A stretch of 64,000 bases of DNA from positions 75,697,581 to 75,761,580 of the forward strand of contig CM058240.1 in the NCBI GenBank assembly GCA_030180135.1, in the 5' to 3' direction. Below the pieces are notes generated by a model. That model did no database searches, was not told the DNA's origin, and worked only from the letters and a program-made list of their open reading frames with translations. This DNA is from Orychophragmus violaceus (taxonomy: Eukaryota; Streptophyta; Magnoliopsida; Brassicales; Brassicaceae). Position numbers and translations under genes: made by a program. This document shows, piece by piece, positions 35,080 through 46,585 of this stretch (the first letter of the stretch is position 1; every line of letters begins with the position of its first letter).

Positions 35080-35959
35080 GGTTTCCATTGGTAACATGTA
35101 ATATAAGAGTTGAGTTGTCATAAATGTTATAATTTGATGTAATTTGCGGTAAAATTTATGTGGTAAAAACTGTAGATTTATACGGTAAGTTTGCTGTAAA
35201 AATATGAGTTATTATTTTCGTCGAAAAATGATTGGTAACATTTTTGATGTATAAACTGCAGTACGTGTTATTAGAAATAATTTAAACTTAAATTTATTAA
35301 TAACAATCATCTTATACATTTGAATGATAAAATATATTAAATGCTTTAACACTAATTTAAAAATTAAAAAATTAGTCACAACAAATAAAAAATCATTCAA
35401 AGTTTAAAAAAAAAAATTGACTGAAAAAAAAGATTGAATTCTTAAAAAAAAAAACAAATTGAGATTATTGAAATGAAACTAGGTGACCAAATAATTTTAT
35501 TTTTTTAAAAGTTGAAATATCTAATTATTTAAAAAGTTAAAAGTCATTCAAAGCTAAAAATATAATTGAAAAAATAAAAACTGAGGCATTAAGAAAATAA
35601 AATGATATTATTTTAAATTAAATTAGTTGATGAAGTAATTTTATTGATAAAAAGAAGTGGAAATACATAACTATTTAAAAAGTAACAAGTGAAAAAAAGC
35701 AAAAAGAAAAAAAAAACGTTAAAAAGATGCAAGAATTACTAACTCAAATCTCTAATACATTCATCTTGACATAATTTTGGATTAGCCTTTGAGTTATCAA
35801 TTTTACAAAGGACATAATTCAAAATTGTAATTCAACCATAACACATTGTAACTCAAACTAAACTCAAAAAATAAAAACTAATGCATGATTGGTAACATTT
35901 TTGATTTATCACCATAACTCAAACTAATGTAATTCTAACTCATGTCACCAATCAAAGCC
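35080..35959. mobile_element. Inverted-end element, copy A
   Basis: Left end GGTTTCCATTGGTAACATG and right end CATGTCACCAATCAAAGCC are imperfect inverted repeats (consensus GGCTTTGATTGGTAACATG). The inside is AT-rich with repeated GGTAAAAACTGTAG and CTCAAACTAA words and no coding potential. Copy B at 36137 shares ends and interior. Superfamily not assigned; I saw no clear target duplication. Confidence 0.6.
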
Positions 35960-36136
35960 TATGACTGCGAAGATTAAGATTTTATATTCGAACTTTCGAA
36001 ATTTTAAAGAACATAGATATTGATGACGTTATTCGATTATGAGAATATGTGTTGTACGATGTCGAACTATCGAAGGATGCACGATGACCATGGCCTCGTA
36101 TAAATTTTCATGGTCACAAAAATTAAAGAGAATAAT

Positions 36137-37241
36137 GGCTTCGACTGGTGACATGTAGTATTAAAGTTGAATTGCAGTATGTTTTGTAATTCGAGGTAAC
36201 TTGCAGTAAAAATTATGTCGTAAAAACTGTAAAAACTGTAGATTTGTGTTGTACGTTTGCGGTAGAAATATGAGTTATTAATTTGATTATACCTAGTGAT
36301 TGGTAACATTTTTGATGTATAATTTGCAGTATGTATTATTTAACTTTCTTACAAATAATAATAATAATAATATTTTTTTATTTTATCAATAATAAAAATA
36401 AATTAAAGAAACTAATAGTAACTTAAAATTTAAACAAAAAAATATCTTCAACTGTTAATAAAAAAACTTCTCGACGTTTATTCCAAAGTATATTTCAATT
36501 TATCTCATACGTTGTTCAAATATTGACCATTATTTGTTTTCTTCTTCTTCGAATCTATTAAGCTTTTTTTTATTCGTCGCCTTTAATAGTATTGATAAAA
36601 GAACCGTAGTCTTATATAAATATTTATAAGTAAAGAAAGACAAAAACGCACATATAATTTTTAGTTTTATTGGAATATAAAATAAAATATGCAATTAAGA
36701 TAATTAGAAAAACAATTCAAAATGAAACAATAAAGATTCATAAAATCTTTCACTAACATAACTTAACATGAGAATAGGTTGGAGTCTAGTCTAATTGCTC
36801 TAAAAGACTAAAAATGGTGCAAAAGGATAACATTAGCTTTTGACCCCCCAAAAAAGGATATCTTAGCTTAGGTGGAGTTGAAAATAATTTGTGAATTCAA
36901 CTCATAAACAAACGCAAGTCTCCATAAAAAATTGAAAATATATATAAGAAAAAAAAACAATATACGTACATAAAATGGTGAAACGAAAAAAAAAAATTGC
37001 TAACTCAACACTAACACAAATCTAACACATGGGATTTTCTATAATGTTGATTTTTCTTTTGACTTAACAATTTTACAAAGAATATAACTCAAAATTTTAA
37101 CTCAACTCTAACACATAATAACTCAAACTTAAAATCAAAAACTCAAAATCAATGCATGATTGATAACATTTTTGAGTTATCAATGAGTTAGACTCCTAAC
37201 TCAACCTAAATCAATGGTAACTCATGTTACCAATCAAAGCC
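36137..37241. mobile_element. Inverted-end element, copy B
   Basis: Left end GGCTTCGACTGGTGACATG, right end CATGTTACCAATCAAAGCC. It shares GTAAAAATTATGTCGTAAAAAC, GATTGGTAACATTTTTGATG and the ATGCATGATTGRTAACATTTTTGA block with copy A, in the same orientation. It ends 34 bp before the candidate TATA box of the DUF760 gene, so it forms that gene's proximal upstream DNA. Confidence 0.6.
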
Positions 37242-37274
37242 GATGCTTTTTCCTTTAGTTATTTCATTTTATAA

Positions 37275-37282
37275 TATAAATA
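37275..37282 (+). promoter_or_regulatory. Candidate TATA box of the DUF760 gene
   Basis: TATAAATA, 170 bp upstream of the ATG at 37452, followed by a CT-rich leader (TCTCTCTCTGTATCG). Fits a plant core promoter. Confidence 0.6.
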
Positions 37283-37451
37283 ACCGGATCCGACTCGCAT
37301 TATTGTCAAAGAACCAAACCAAGAAGTCCAGTAAAATCTCTCGCTTGCCTTCCTCGAAAAATTAATTTCTCTCTCTGTATCGTCGCTCTTTTAGAGTTGC
37401 TTCTTATCTCCTTTCTCCGACCAAAACTTCTTTCAACTATCCCAGAGAAAC

Positions 37452-39240
37452 ATGGACGCTGCGACCGCGAGTTTGGTTCGATCTCCCGTCTTACAGCGTA
37501 GAACGTCCGACAACGGTGCTGGATATATGTCCCTTGCAGCCGGTGGCCCTGTATTCACGCGTTCTGATTCGAGACTTCAACTTCGGCTAAGGGTATATCT
37601 CAAATCTCTTGCTCTTGATTCAATTAACCTAAAAGTTTGTATTTTTCTTGTTCCGGTTGTGTTCGGTTTTGATTTTAACCTCGAAGTTCCTCGTAATTGG
37701 CCGCCCAAAAAAAAAAAAAACCAGACCTTTCCATATGGAAATGAGAAATTCGCATAACTGGTCAGTTTAATTAGTTTTCATCTGCTTGCAGCAAAACGCG
37801 TTGGATAGATTCTCAAGACCATTGCAAAGCTTAACAACTGCTGCTAAAACTCAGAGAAGTTTTGTGGTTAGAGCTTCAGCATCTGATGATGCCTCCTCTG
37901 GTTCTGGTTCGTCTTCCAAACCGATCGCGCCGCTTCAGCTTGAGTCTCCTGCTGGTCAGTTTCTGTCTCAGATTTTGGTGAGCCATCCTCATCTTGTGCA
38001 TGCGGCTGTTGAACAGCAGCTTGAGCAGCTCCAAACTGATCGGGACTCTGAGGGACAGAACAAAGATGCATCGCCTGTACCTGGAACGGACATCGTTCTC
38101 TACAGGTTTGCTACAATCCTAAGTTACGTTTAATATAAATACAGTTATGCACGGACCTCAAAAGTTGGAACTAAATTCTTATATTTCATTGATCTTGATC
38201 TGAACCTTGCTTAGAGCACGTGATGTGAGCTTTACTGTGTGTATAATTGGTGCCATAATTCTGAACAATCATGTTAGTGTTTGTTTCGACAATTCAGTGA
38301 ATATCAGTTTGGTTGGTCCACTAGGTAGTGTTAAAGGTTCCATACATACATAGGAGACATGGGTCTAAGAGACAAACTATATTGGAGTTTGAACATGAGT
38401 TTGATTCTGAATGAGTATAGCTTTTGTTGTTGTAGGAGAATCGCAGAGTTGAAGGAAAATGAGAGACGAAAGACTTTGGAAGAGATTTTGTACGCATTGG
38501 TGGTTCAAAGGTTCATGGAAGCTAACGTATCACTTGTACCATCAATAAGCCCATCATCAGATCCATCTGGTCGAGTTGATACTTGGCCTACCAAAGTAGA
38601 CAAACTTGAGCGGCTTCACTCACCCGAGATGTACGAGATGATTCACAACCATCTAGCCTTAATCCTCGGAAGCAGAATGGGTGACTTGACTTCTGTTGCA
38701 CAGATAAGCAAACTCAGAGTTGGACAAGTTTACGCTGCTTCTGTGATGTATGGCTATTTCTTAAAGCGGGTGGACCAAAGGTTTCAGCTTGAGAAGACGA
38801 TGAAGATTCTTCCAGGTGGTTTGGACGAAAGTAAAACAAGCGTTGAGCAACCAGAGGACATGACGTCTCAGGCTGTATCGTCTCACCCAGAGGTCGGTTC
38901 ATTTGCGGGAGGAGTTAGTGCTAAGGGCTTTGGCAGCGAGATTAAACCGTCCAGGTTAAGGACATACGTGATGTCGTTTGATAGTGAGACGCTTCAAAGA
39001 TACGCTACCATAAGATCAAGAGAAGCAGTTGGGATCATCGAGAAGCACACAGAGGCATTGTTTGGTAAGCCTGAGATTGTAATAACTCCGGAAGGCACAG
39101 TTGATTCATCGAAGGATGAACAGATAAAGATCAGCTTTGGTGGAATGAAGAGGCTCGTCTTGGAGGCTGTGACTTTCGGGTCGTTTCTCTGGGACGTTGA
39201 GAGCCATGTAGATGCAAGGTACCAGTTTGTACTGAACTAA
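37452..39240 (+). CDS. Chloroplast UV-B-induced protein (DUF760), intact
   Basis: Ortholog of the Arabidopsis UV-B-induced protein At3g17800 by recalled sequence. Three exons: 37452-37592, 37792-38105 and 38436-39240. Intron phases fit (LRLR|QNALDRF; LY-R split; RRIAELKENERRKTLEE). The total is 1,260 nt, 419 aa. The Ser/Arg-rich N-terminus (MDAATASLVRSPVLQRR...) looks like a plastid transit peptide, ending around FVVRASASDD. The body carries two DUF760-type regions: LESPAGQFLSQILVSHPHLVHAAVEQQLEQL near residues 90-120, and the segment with HSPEMYEMIHNHLALIL and VYAASVMYGYFLKRVDQRFQLE near 215-265. Biochemical role unknown. Same order relative to GLN1;3, PYD1 and PAP17 as in Arabidopsis. Confidence 0.93.
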
Positions 39241-39476
39241 AAATTGGTCTGTAATGTAATGCAGTTGACTAACACTTATGTAACATTAAGAAGATAGCCC
39301 ATTAAGGGAATCATTACAGGAAAAAGATCATACATTTATATGATGTCTTGATTGGGACAAGCTATAGCTAAAGAGTTACAGGCATGCTAAACTAAGCCGG
39401 AAGCCTACCTAGCCTGCAAATCTTAAAATTTATAGTACAAAAATTACAAGGAAACCCAATTTTATTAGACTTGAGA

Positions 39477-40745
39477 TCAAACAGAGGGATGAAGAAGCTG
39501 TTTAGAAGTAACCCATTTGTGCAAAACCTCACCAAAGACATTGTAGAAGACTATCTCTGCATCTGAGTGAGTGAATCGAGCTGACATGAATCCTTGACCA
39601 TCGTAATACAATTTCACAGACTTGAGATTGTTGGTCATCGGGTCAACATCTCCTCTCCAAGCTTTGGAACCAGCACCACTCGTCAAAAACTGAATAGGAC
39701 TGTCTTCATCACTGATATGCTGAAGACAATGGTCATGTCCGTTCATATAAAGATCAACACCGTACTCTTTCATAATCGGAAGAAGCTCTTCAACGAGCTC
39801 TTTAGTATCTCCATGATGACCAATGCTTCTCATCGCGTGGTGACCAACCACAATCTTCCATGTTGCTTTGGATCTCTTTAAAGAAGCTTGGAGGTCAAGG
39901 AGGAGAGATTTGACATAAGAGTTGCGAGATGGGACCGCACGCCAATCGTATGTGTGTCCGTCTTCTTCTGTGTAGTATTCTTTCACGAAAGGAGTGGTGT
40001 CAACGAAGAAGATCTCGACTAACTCTGCGTCGACGGTGAATGATCGGAGACATATCCAACGGCTGTCGATTTCCCTGAGAACAGAGCTTAGCTGAGCTTC
40101 TGAGTCGCCTCTGTAGTCATGGTTCCCCAAAACTGCATCATTTGGATGTCAGTGAAGAGTGATAGAAAACAAAAATTCATCAAAACGAGTTCAAAGTTTT
40201 GAGATGTTTACCACTGTACCACTGTTTCTGGAGACTTGGAGCAGTGTAGATATTAGAGAAAGATTCTTTGAAGTTTGGATCGTGTTCACTAAACAATCCA
40301 TTGTCGTAGAAGTTATCTCCCGTGGACACCACGAAATCTAAACCTATCTTTTCTCCAATCCTTCCCATCTGTAAAAATGGATAAATCTTTTTATTTATAA
40401 TGATTAAATCAAATTATTATTATAAAAATGTTAAATTAAATAAGACTTATGTTATTATGTACGAGGACAGAAGGAGAAAGAATTTTCAATTATGGTATAT
40501 TATTAGAATATTCCAAAAATGATTGGGGGCAGTGGGGCACAAACCTGATAGGCGACGACAGACTGATTGAAGGAGCCACGGCGACCCCAATCTCCGATCG
40601 TTATAAAGCTAACGGTACCGTCACTCTTGGCCGGCTCAATAAATCTCTGAAGCTCACAGTTCGTCACCACGACGGTGGTGCAGATACTAAGTAGAAAACA
40701 CAGAGTCGCCGCCGAAGCGGACATTAACGATCGACGAGAATCCAT
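39477..40745 (-). CDS. PAP17: Purple acid phosphatase 17 (ACP5), intact
   Basis: A secreted or vacuolar Fe-containing acid phosphatase that releases phosphate from organic esters. Exons 40545-40745, 40212-40368 and 39477-40132 sum to 1,014 nt, 337 aa, the usual length of this small mammalian-type PAP. Hydrophobic signal peptide in residues about 8-30. The metal-binding blocks are all present: GDWG (51-54), GDNFY (84-88), GNHDY (122-126), VVGHHA (GHH 216-218) and NGHDH (251-254). The 5' ATG at 40745 follows the family start MDSRRSLMS. Matches At3g17790 by recall. In Arabidopsis it is induced by phosphate starvation, senescence and salt; P1BS-type sites here (41022, 40506) agree. Confidence 0.95.
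40506..40513. promoter_or_regulatory. P1BS-type site in PAP17 intron 1
   Basis: GAATATTC, a perfect palindrome fitting GNATATNC, the PHR1 binding consensus, inside the first intron of PAP17. A chance match of an 8-mer with two free positions is plausible; taken with the upstream site it is suggestive. Confidence 0.45.
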
Positions 40746-41021
40746 AATTATTTGATCGTACGTACAGGTCACGCAAATATATGATAAAAATTCGAAATTT
40801 AATGCTTTGAGTAAATTAGTATAGTTTGTTTTGGATCTCTTTCTCTCTCTCTATATGTATGTACCGAGAAATAGAGAGAAGGAATAATGGATAATTTAAG
40901 GTGCGAAGCGAAGAAAGGAAACGAGAATGATGAGGAAGGAGGGAGAAGAAGATGCTTTTTAAACCGGCAATTATTAAAAGTTGAAGTAAAAGAAAAAAAA
41001 GGAGCGGTTAGAGATGCTGAA

Positions 41022-41029
41022 GTATATTC
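41022..41029. promoter_or_regulatory. P1BS-type site upstream of PAP17
   Basis: GTATATTC (GAATATAC on the gene strand) fits GNATATNC, about 280 bp upstream of the PAP17 ATG. PHR1 binding through P1BS is the known route of phosphate-starvation induction of this gene family. Confidence 0.6.
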
Positions 41030-41945
41030 CAACCATTAGCCGCATCTTTTTTCATCCTCTGCTCACAAATTCTGACGTCCACCTCTCATTTTCTGCTCTG
41101 AATCTCAGAGATTTGGTTTTGTTTGTGGAAAAATCCAAAAATTCTAAATATAGCGTGTATATATAAAACCCTAAGTTTAGGTTTTGAGATTTTAGTAAAA
41201 ATAAATAATAAAGTTGTGGCTTAAAGATTTTTCGGTTAAAGATTTGTGTCACGAGATGGCATTGCTATTGGACAATGGACCACATATTCACTTTCAGACA
41301 AGTTCTAACAGCGGACAAACCTGCTATAAGCCTATAACCTATCATATGTGGAGACGTAGCGTAACGGTTTATGATCACTGTATACTGTCCACTTCCAGTA
41401 CTGTTCTCTAATTATTTGTTAAAGCTCGGGTTTAAATCTTTTGTTTATTCGAGATTTAGAATGTCAAAAGGGACCGGGTCTTAAGAATGGAGGCCCATTG
41501 ATCGCGCTTCTCTGTAGGTCCTGGACTACGAATCGAGTTTGTTTTGATTTTACTTGTTTCGGGGGTCATCCGTTCTTGTGTTGTGGTTTCAAAACAAGGG
41601 AGGGTCCTTGGTCCAGCTCTTTAGACCAGTCTATTTATAGTGTTCCAGACCGGCTTAGTCTGATTCAAGCAACACCAGTTTGCAAATTAATTTGACAGGT
41701 TAGATCCCGGCAGATTGGTCTATAAACCCTTACCGGACTATCCAACCCTAATCTGTAAATGTCAAATTTCCGGACATGAAATAAAATAGAGTCTGCTGTT
41801 TCTCGAAAAGTAAAACAAAGTTGCAAGATCCATAAACCCAGATAAGGTCTGTGCAAAGATTTATCGAGATAAATCATGGTCTCTTTTCAGTTTTTGGACT
41901 ACTCACAAGCTGAGACTCAGGTAACTACTCACACTTGTGTAGCTA
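41030..41945. other. Intergenic interval, PAP17 upstream and small gene 3' flank
   Basis: Holds the PAP17 upstream region at left and the 3' flank of the next gene at right. An 84-codon plus-strand frame at 41441 has no recognisable similarity. No element ends seen. Confidence 0.45.
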
Positions 41946-43383
41946 CTACTCTGCCTTGCATCTCTTCTCTAGTTCCTCCAAATGCTCAAGGTCTTTGTTG
42001 TACTTGCAGATGCGGTAAATACACCTGCCAGTGAATATAAGAGAAAATCAGTCAATTACACTAGTGTGATGAGTGAGGTCTATGATAGTTGATGATGTAC
42101 CAGTAGAGAAGAATCCCAGCAGCACACAGAACCACATTCCGCTGAGCCTTGTAGATCTGACACACAAGTAAACTTGTAAGTTTGCTGAGCTGATACATTT
42201 TAGACAAGGACAACAGAAGCCGCAAATGATGTGCGGCTTAAATAACAGATCGAATATCCCTAAGGTTCCATTATTACAACGTGCAATCGATTCAAGCGAC
42301 CAGAAAGGCAAACTAAAAAAGGACTCAGATCGATGTTCCAGGAAGAGAGGCAATTGGAGTGGTTAAATTGCATCGACAATCAACCACCAATACCATATTC
42401 ACAAGAACAGGACATAAAAAGAACATGGCACCAGTTCCATTCTGGCAAATCTATCGAAGAAAGTAAATACTGATGGATCCACTAAAATAAGATTCCTTGC
42501 AACATTTTTTAGCTTCTTAACGGCAGCTAAGTTATGCAATAGAAGCGAGGCTCAGAAGAGACGAATACTAACCAATGGAACTACTAAACCCTACGAGTGT
42601 GACAAAATATGCAACTGGTTGAAATTACTGAGAACTCAATTGTTGATTCACGGTTGAGATATCTATTTTTATTCAACTAACTTGAGCAATAAACTCGATC
42701 CTTTTTATTTTTATTCACATCTTCAGATTTCGTTTTTATTAGTCGGATTCATAACAATTTTGCACATTTACTTGCGCACTCTGTTTCTTCCCTGTTTCTA
42801 TAACATGGTTCTGTAACTCTGTATACTCTTTCTTTATCTAATAAAGTTATCATTTGTCGGAAAAAAAAAAACTCGATCCTCGAATGATTTTACATTACTA
42901 TAATATTCAACAATGAAAGATAAACAATAAACAAAAACACGCTTCGATAATACTTACGGATTTCTCATAGCGATCCCGCTCTGTAGCAGTGCAAACCTCA
43001 GACGAGCACGTTAGTCTATGCTCATTCTTCCAATAAATATCTGGAAAAAAACGCATGAGCCAAACAATTCACATGAGTAATTACCAAATTAAGAAAAAGT
43101 ACCAAATCACTCCCGGCTCGAAACCCTAACTCTAAAGACCATATCAATCACGAGCAGGAAACAGTGAGAAATTAGACGATCAACGATAGATAGGGAGAGA
43201 GAATCGATCACCAAGGAGTTGAAACCCAGCGAAGGCGACGATGGAGGCGGCAGGCTGGAGTATGAGCGAGACAAGTGACACGATGCGTTTCTTCAGAAGC
43301 ATTGGGTAAGGAAGAGTCAAGATGACGGCGATCGCGACCTCGGCGGCGACCACATACGACAGAATAAGCCATTGCAATGCCAT
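41946..43383 (-). CDS. Small membrane protein, At3g17780 type, intact
   Basis: Four exons: 43212-43383, 42958-43040, 42101-42156 and 41946-42024, together 390 nt, 129 aa; all junctions are GT-AG. Start MALQWLILSYVVAAEVAIAV. Hydrophobic segments at residues about 4-26, 38-57 and 90-108 (NVVLCAAGILLYWCIYRI) predict three membrane spans. A charged C-terminal tail (YNKDLEHLEELEKRCKAE) may form a short coiled coil. Annotated in Arabidopsis as a B-cell-receptor-associated-like protein (recalled); that family works in the ER membrane, but the role in plants is not established. Intron 3 carries a 168-bp retroposon. Confidence 0.9.
42693..42880 (+). mobile_element. Short poly(A) retroposon in intron 3
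   Basis: ACTCGATCCT at 42693-42702 and again at 42871-42880 flanks a 168-bp insert that ends TAATAAAGTTATCATTTGTCGG plus about 11 A. This looks like a 5'-truncated LINE/retroposon copy. It lies antisense to the host gene and does not touch splice sites. Confidence 0.75.
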
Positions 43384-43620
43384 TTTTTCTTCTAGATCTC
43401 TCTTTCGCTCGGTCCTCTTTCTTTTCTGATCTGGATTATGCGCGCGTCAGACACGTATCTACGCCGTATTCGAGTGCCGGCCGGTTCTTGACATTTTTCG
43501 GATTTTTCTCTTTCTTAAAATGTTTTGGTTGATGGGCCTTTTACGACCCAATAGGCCACCATTTATGGGTTTGGTTCGATTTTGTTTGTCAATACTTTTA
43601 CCGGGTTGGTTTTAGCTATT
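43384..43620 (-). promoter_or_regulatory. Upstream region of the small membrane protein gene
   Basis: Leader and promoter region upstream of the ATG at 43383. The near part has TCTTTC-rich sequence typical of a plant 5' UTR on the gene strand. I could not pick a TATA box with confidence. Confidence 0.3.
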
Positions 43621-45060
43621 TTCCTCATTCCACAATTTGAATGCTCTCCCTTTTCCCCCTTTTCCCCACTGATAATATCAGTTCCTCAAGGGAAAGATTT
43701 AACTGAAAATTACAACTATTTGAAACAAAACTGGCTGATGAAACATATATCTCTGGAAACCGATATCTCAAAAAAGGAGACAAAAACCCTAACCATCTAA
43801 AACTAGAACAACTATCAATCTAAAAATGAACAAATATATGCAACCAAACCTTATCGAAAAGGCGAGAGAGAAAAATGCTAACGAGAGGCGATCTAAACAC
43901 CGAAAGCAACAAAAGCCTTATCCAACAAGAGGACTAGAAGAGCTTAAGCTCATTATACATCTCTCCCACAACCTGAAGAAGAGGATAGAGCCACGAGCCA
44001 CAAAAACATCCTAGACCATCCCCAAAACCCGCTTAATCGTGCATGATTTGGAAACTAAAGTTAACTGGCTTAACCACACACATGAAGCTCACAACAAACT
44101 CATGCACCTCCATCAAAAAAAAAAACTGCCAAAAGAAACAAAATGAGCAGACCAAGCACAAAAATCGGCCTTAGCCGCACCAAATCTCTGGTGCAACTGG
44201 GCACACCAGAGACATTTCATTGACCAAAGAAGACCACCAAAACGACGGAGACCCTAAGGGCTATAACAAATACTTCAGCTAAACACCTCATACTTCCTAG
44301 GCATATAACCCACAAACCACCAATATAGCGACTATATCGACCACCAAAATCATAGATATAAAAAGCTCAAAACTTGAAATCACATAGATCCTACAAAGAT
44401 AACATCGAAGTTTCAAATCCTCTTTTCGCCCGTCTTCCTTAAAGACCGGTGCTTGAAACCTCTGATGAGACCAAAAGAAACCCAGATCCGCCAAATAAAT
44501 AGACCCTCAGACACAAGTCATTGACATATCAAAGATCGCAAGGATGAGAAACGCAAAAACCAATTGAAAATCCAAGAAAAAGAGAGCTTAATGACAGAGA
44601 GGACTCCACTACCGGCGAAAGAAAATCCTAAAAACTGCTCTTTTATCGCCAAGAAAGTGAGATTGGTGAGAAAAAATCAGAATGTGTGTGTCAGTTGTTT
44701 GCGGTTATTAAATAGTGCAAAACTGTAAGAGAAATCTGTTAGTGAAATGTGCAACAAAAAAGCTGAGAGTAACCGTTTTACTATATATCCGATTGGTGAA
44801 CAAAAGTGGAGCGATAGTTTTAGCGATAAACGGATAGAGGATAGTGCAAAGAGTTAAGAACAAGTGGTGGAGAAAACGGTATAAAAACTGAAAGAAAAAA
44901 ATATTGCTTTTGCTACCGCTTTTATGATTGATAATCATCAAACATCAACGATAAAGGGTTACCAATCAAACCCTGTAGTTTATGATAGAGATATTTACGC
45001 CCAAAGACACTTTCACACTAAAGATTAACAAAATAAAACACTTCTATGCACCTAGGTACT
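43621..45060. other. Non-coding interval, possible retroposon remnant
   Basis: The part at about 43680-44690, read on the minus strand, has the Sadhu-like look of GC-moderate non-coding retroposon DNA (short frames in all phases, TTCTTTTTGG-type words), but I found no poly(A) plus target duplication. 44700-45000 is AT-rich and ends with GGTTACCAATCAAACCC, reminiscent of the ends of the inverted-end elements at 35-37 kb. No gene seen. Confidence 0.3.
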
Positions 45061-45458
45061 TCTAACTAGTGAAATACTTCTGCCACCCTTTGCTTTTCAT
45101 TCCCCTTTCTTGTTTCGGCCAACAATTTTTATTTCCCCTCCTTTATTTTATTTGTATTTCATATCTCAATTTAACTACAAATTATAATTCTTATTTTCTT
45201 GTTATCAATAAAAATGAGTTCACTTTAATTAAAAACTCTAGCCTCACATACTTTCCTACAACTTCTTCTTCACCAGCTTCTTCTTATGACATATCCTTTC
45301 ATCATCTTCTTCTTCTGAAATCTCCCTTGGCCATCTTCTTCTCTGTCACTCTCCACTCCCTTCTTCCCCCAATTATTGATTCTCCTTTTTAGCGACCCCA
45401 TAGATCTTTATTCTATCTTCACTAGCATTCGCAAGCCGCTTCTTTCCGTCTTCACCTT
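45061..45458 (+). other. Candidate 5' leader of the gene interrupted by the Gypsy element
   Basis: A CT-rich leader-like stretch (TTCTTCTTCACCAGC, TTCTTCTTCTGAAATC) that stops at the Gypsy insertion. It would rejoin host DNA at 61005 directly across the ACCTT duplication, 20 bp before an ATG with a following splice site. Inferred, not proven. Confidence 0.35.
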
Positions 45459-45766
45459 TGTTGGTGCTGGATTTCCCTCTAGGAAATCCAGCCCATTGAC
45501 AAACAAAACAAGGGCCCATAATCATGAGTACGATTCATAATCAAGACAAAGATCTCGACCGTCACCCATTCTGGGCCCATGCGACCACGATTTGGCCAAA
45601 GCCCAAAAGACGCCGAAATAAGAGGTGATCGAGCTCGAGCTCGATAGGAGACGACGTAAAGGAAGAACGACCTGGTCTTCGTCGGTTCAACCGATTCTCG
45701 CGAATCTCGGAGATCGTTATCATGGCGAGGCCGAAAGATCGGAAAACGGAGAACAAAGTCGAGGAC
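45459..45766 (+). repeat. Gypsy 5' LTR, part 1
   Basis: First 308 bp of the left LTR, ending at the AGGAC duplication of the nested Copia. About 17 differences by eye from the matching part of the right LTR. Confidence 0.9.
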
Positions 45767-46426
45767 TGTTGGGATAGTGTCCTGTGTTGGGATAGTGTCC
45801 TGAAATCACACTTGTACTCACTCCTGATGATAGTTGTGTGTCGAGATCAGACATTCGTATAATACTGGGTGGCTGCAACGTTTTGCTAGAAGCCTCTTGC
45901 AATCTGTAAGTCGTAGACTTACTGCCAGTATTATATGATCCTATAGGGTCACACACCTTAGCAAACTGGAAGCTAAAATATGGGAATGATCATTATAGTA
46001 ATGATCATGTTAATGTGTATTGGATACACATTAGTATCGAGTATATGGTGTTGTGTCGATCGACACAGTATGTGTGTCGGTCGACACATGTCGGGTTTTC
46101 GAAACAGACTTTTCGATTTATGACTTAATAAAGTCGGCCCATTTGAGTGGTTCTAGGTCTGAATAAATAGAAAGTATTTTCGACCTAGAACATGAGTGGT
46201 TGTCTTTTTCTTGACAGAGAAAGCAGAAAACACCAAACTCAGAGATCCCAAAAGATCCGGCACTAGCATCCCGGTTTCCAGGTTTGTGTGCGTGTGTATC
46301 TGGTAGAGGCGAAGCATCTGAGTCGCTTACTGATCTCGTTCACCAATCATTCCGCTGCCAATTCAAGGTAAGAACAAGGTTGGTATTTTTCAATATAACG
46401 AACCCTAGATCCTAGGCGATCCAACA
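45767..46426 (+). repeat. Copia copy 2, 5' LTR with 18-bp terminal duplication
   Basis: The LTR opens with TGTTGGGATAGTGTCCTG twice in tandem (45767-45784 and 45785-45802); the 3' LTR has it once. The target duplication abuts the outer copy, so the repeat is part of the inserted DNA or arose inside it. Palindrome pair at 46052-46067 and 46073-46088. Confidence 0.9.
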
Positions 46427-46427
46427 G

Positions 46428-46439
46428 TGGTATCAGAGC
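46428..46439 (+). other. Copia copy 2 primer-binding site
   Basis: TGGTATCAGAGC, one base after the LTR, complementary to initiator methionine tRNA. Confidence 0.95.
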
Positions 46440-46585
46440 GTGTTAGGGTTTAGTCTATTGAATCTGGAGCATTTAAATCGAATACTGATGTAATTGATTA
46501 GATTGATGCTTGTTAAATCGCGTTTTCATGTTGTTAATCTCGGATTAAAGCTTCTGTAGAAAATTCGATGTCTGTGCTTTCGCAG

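Noticed and set aside
41441..41695. 84-codon frame between PAP17 and the small membrane protein gene
   Set aside because: No recognisable domain, splice or promoter context.
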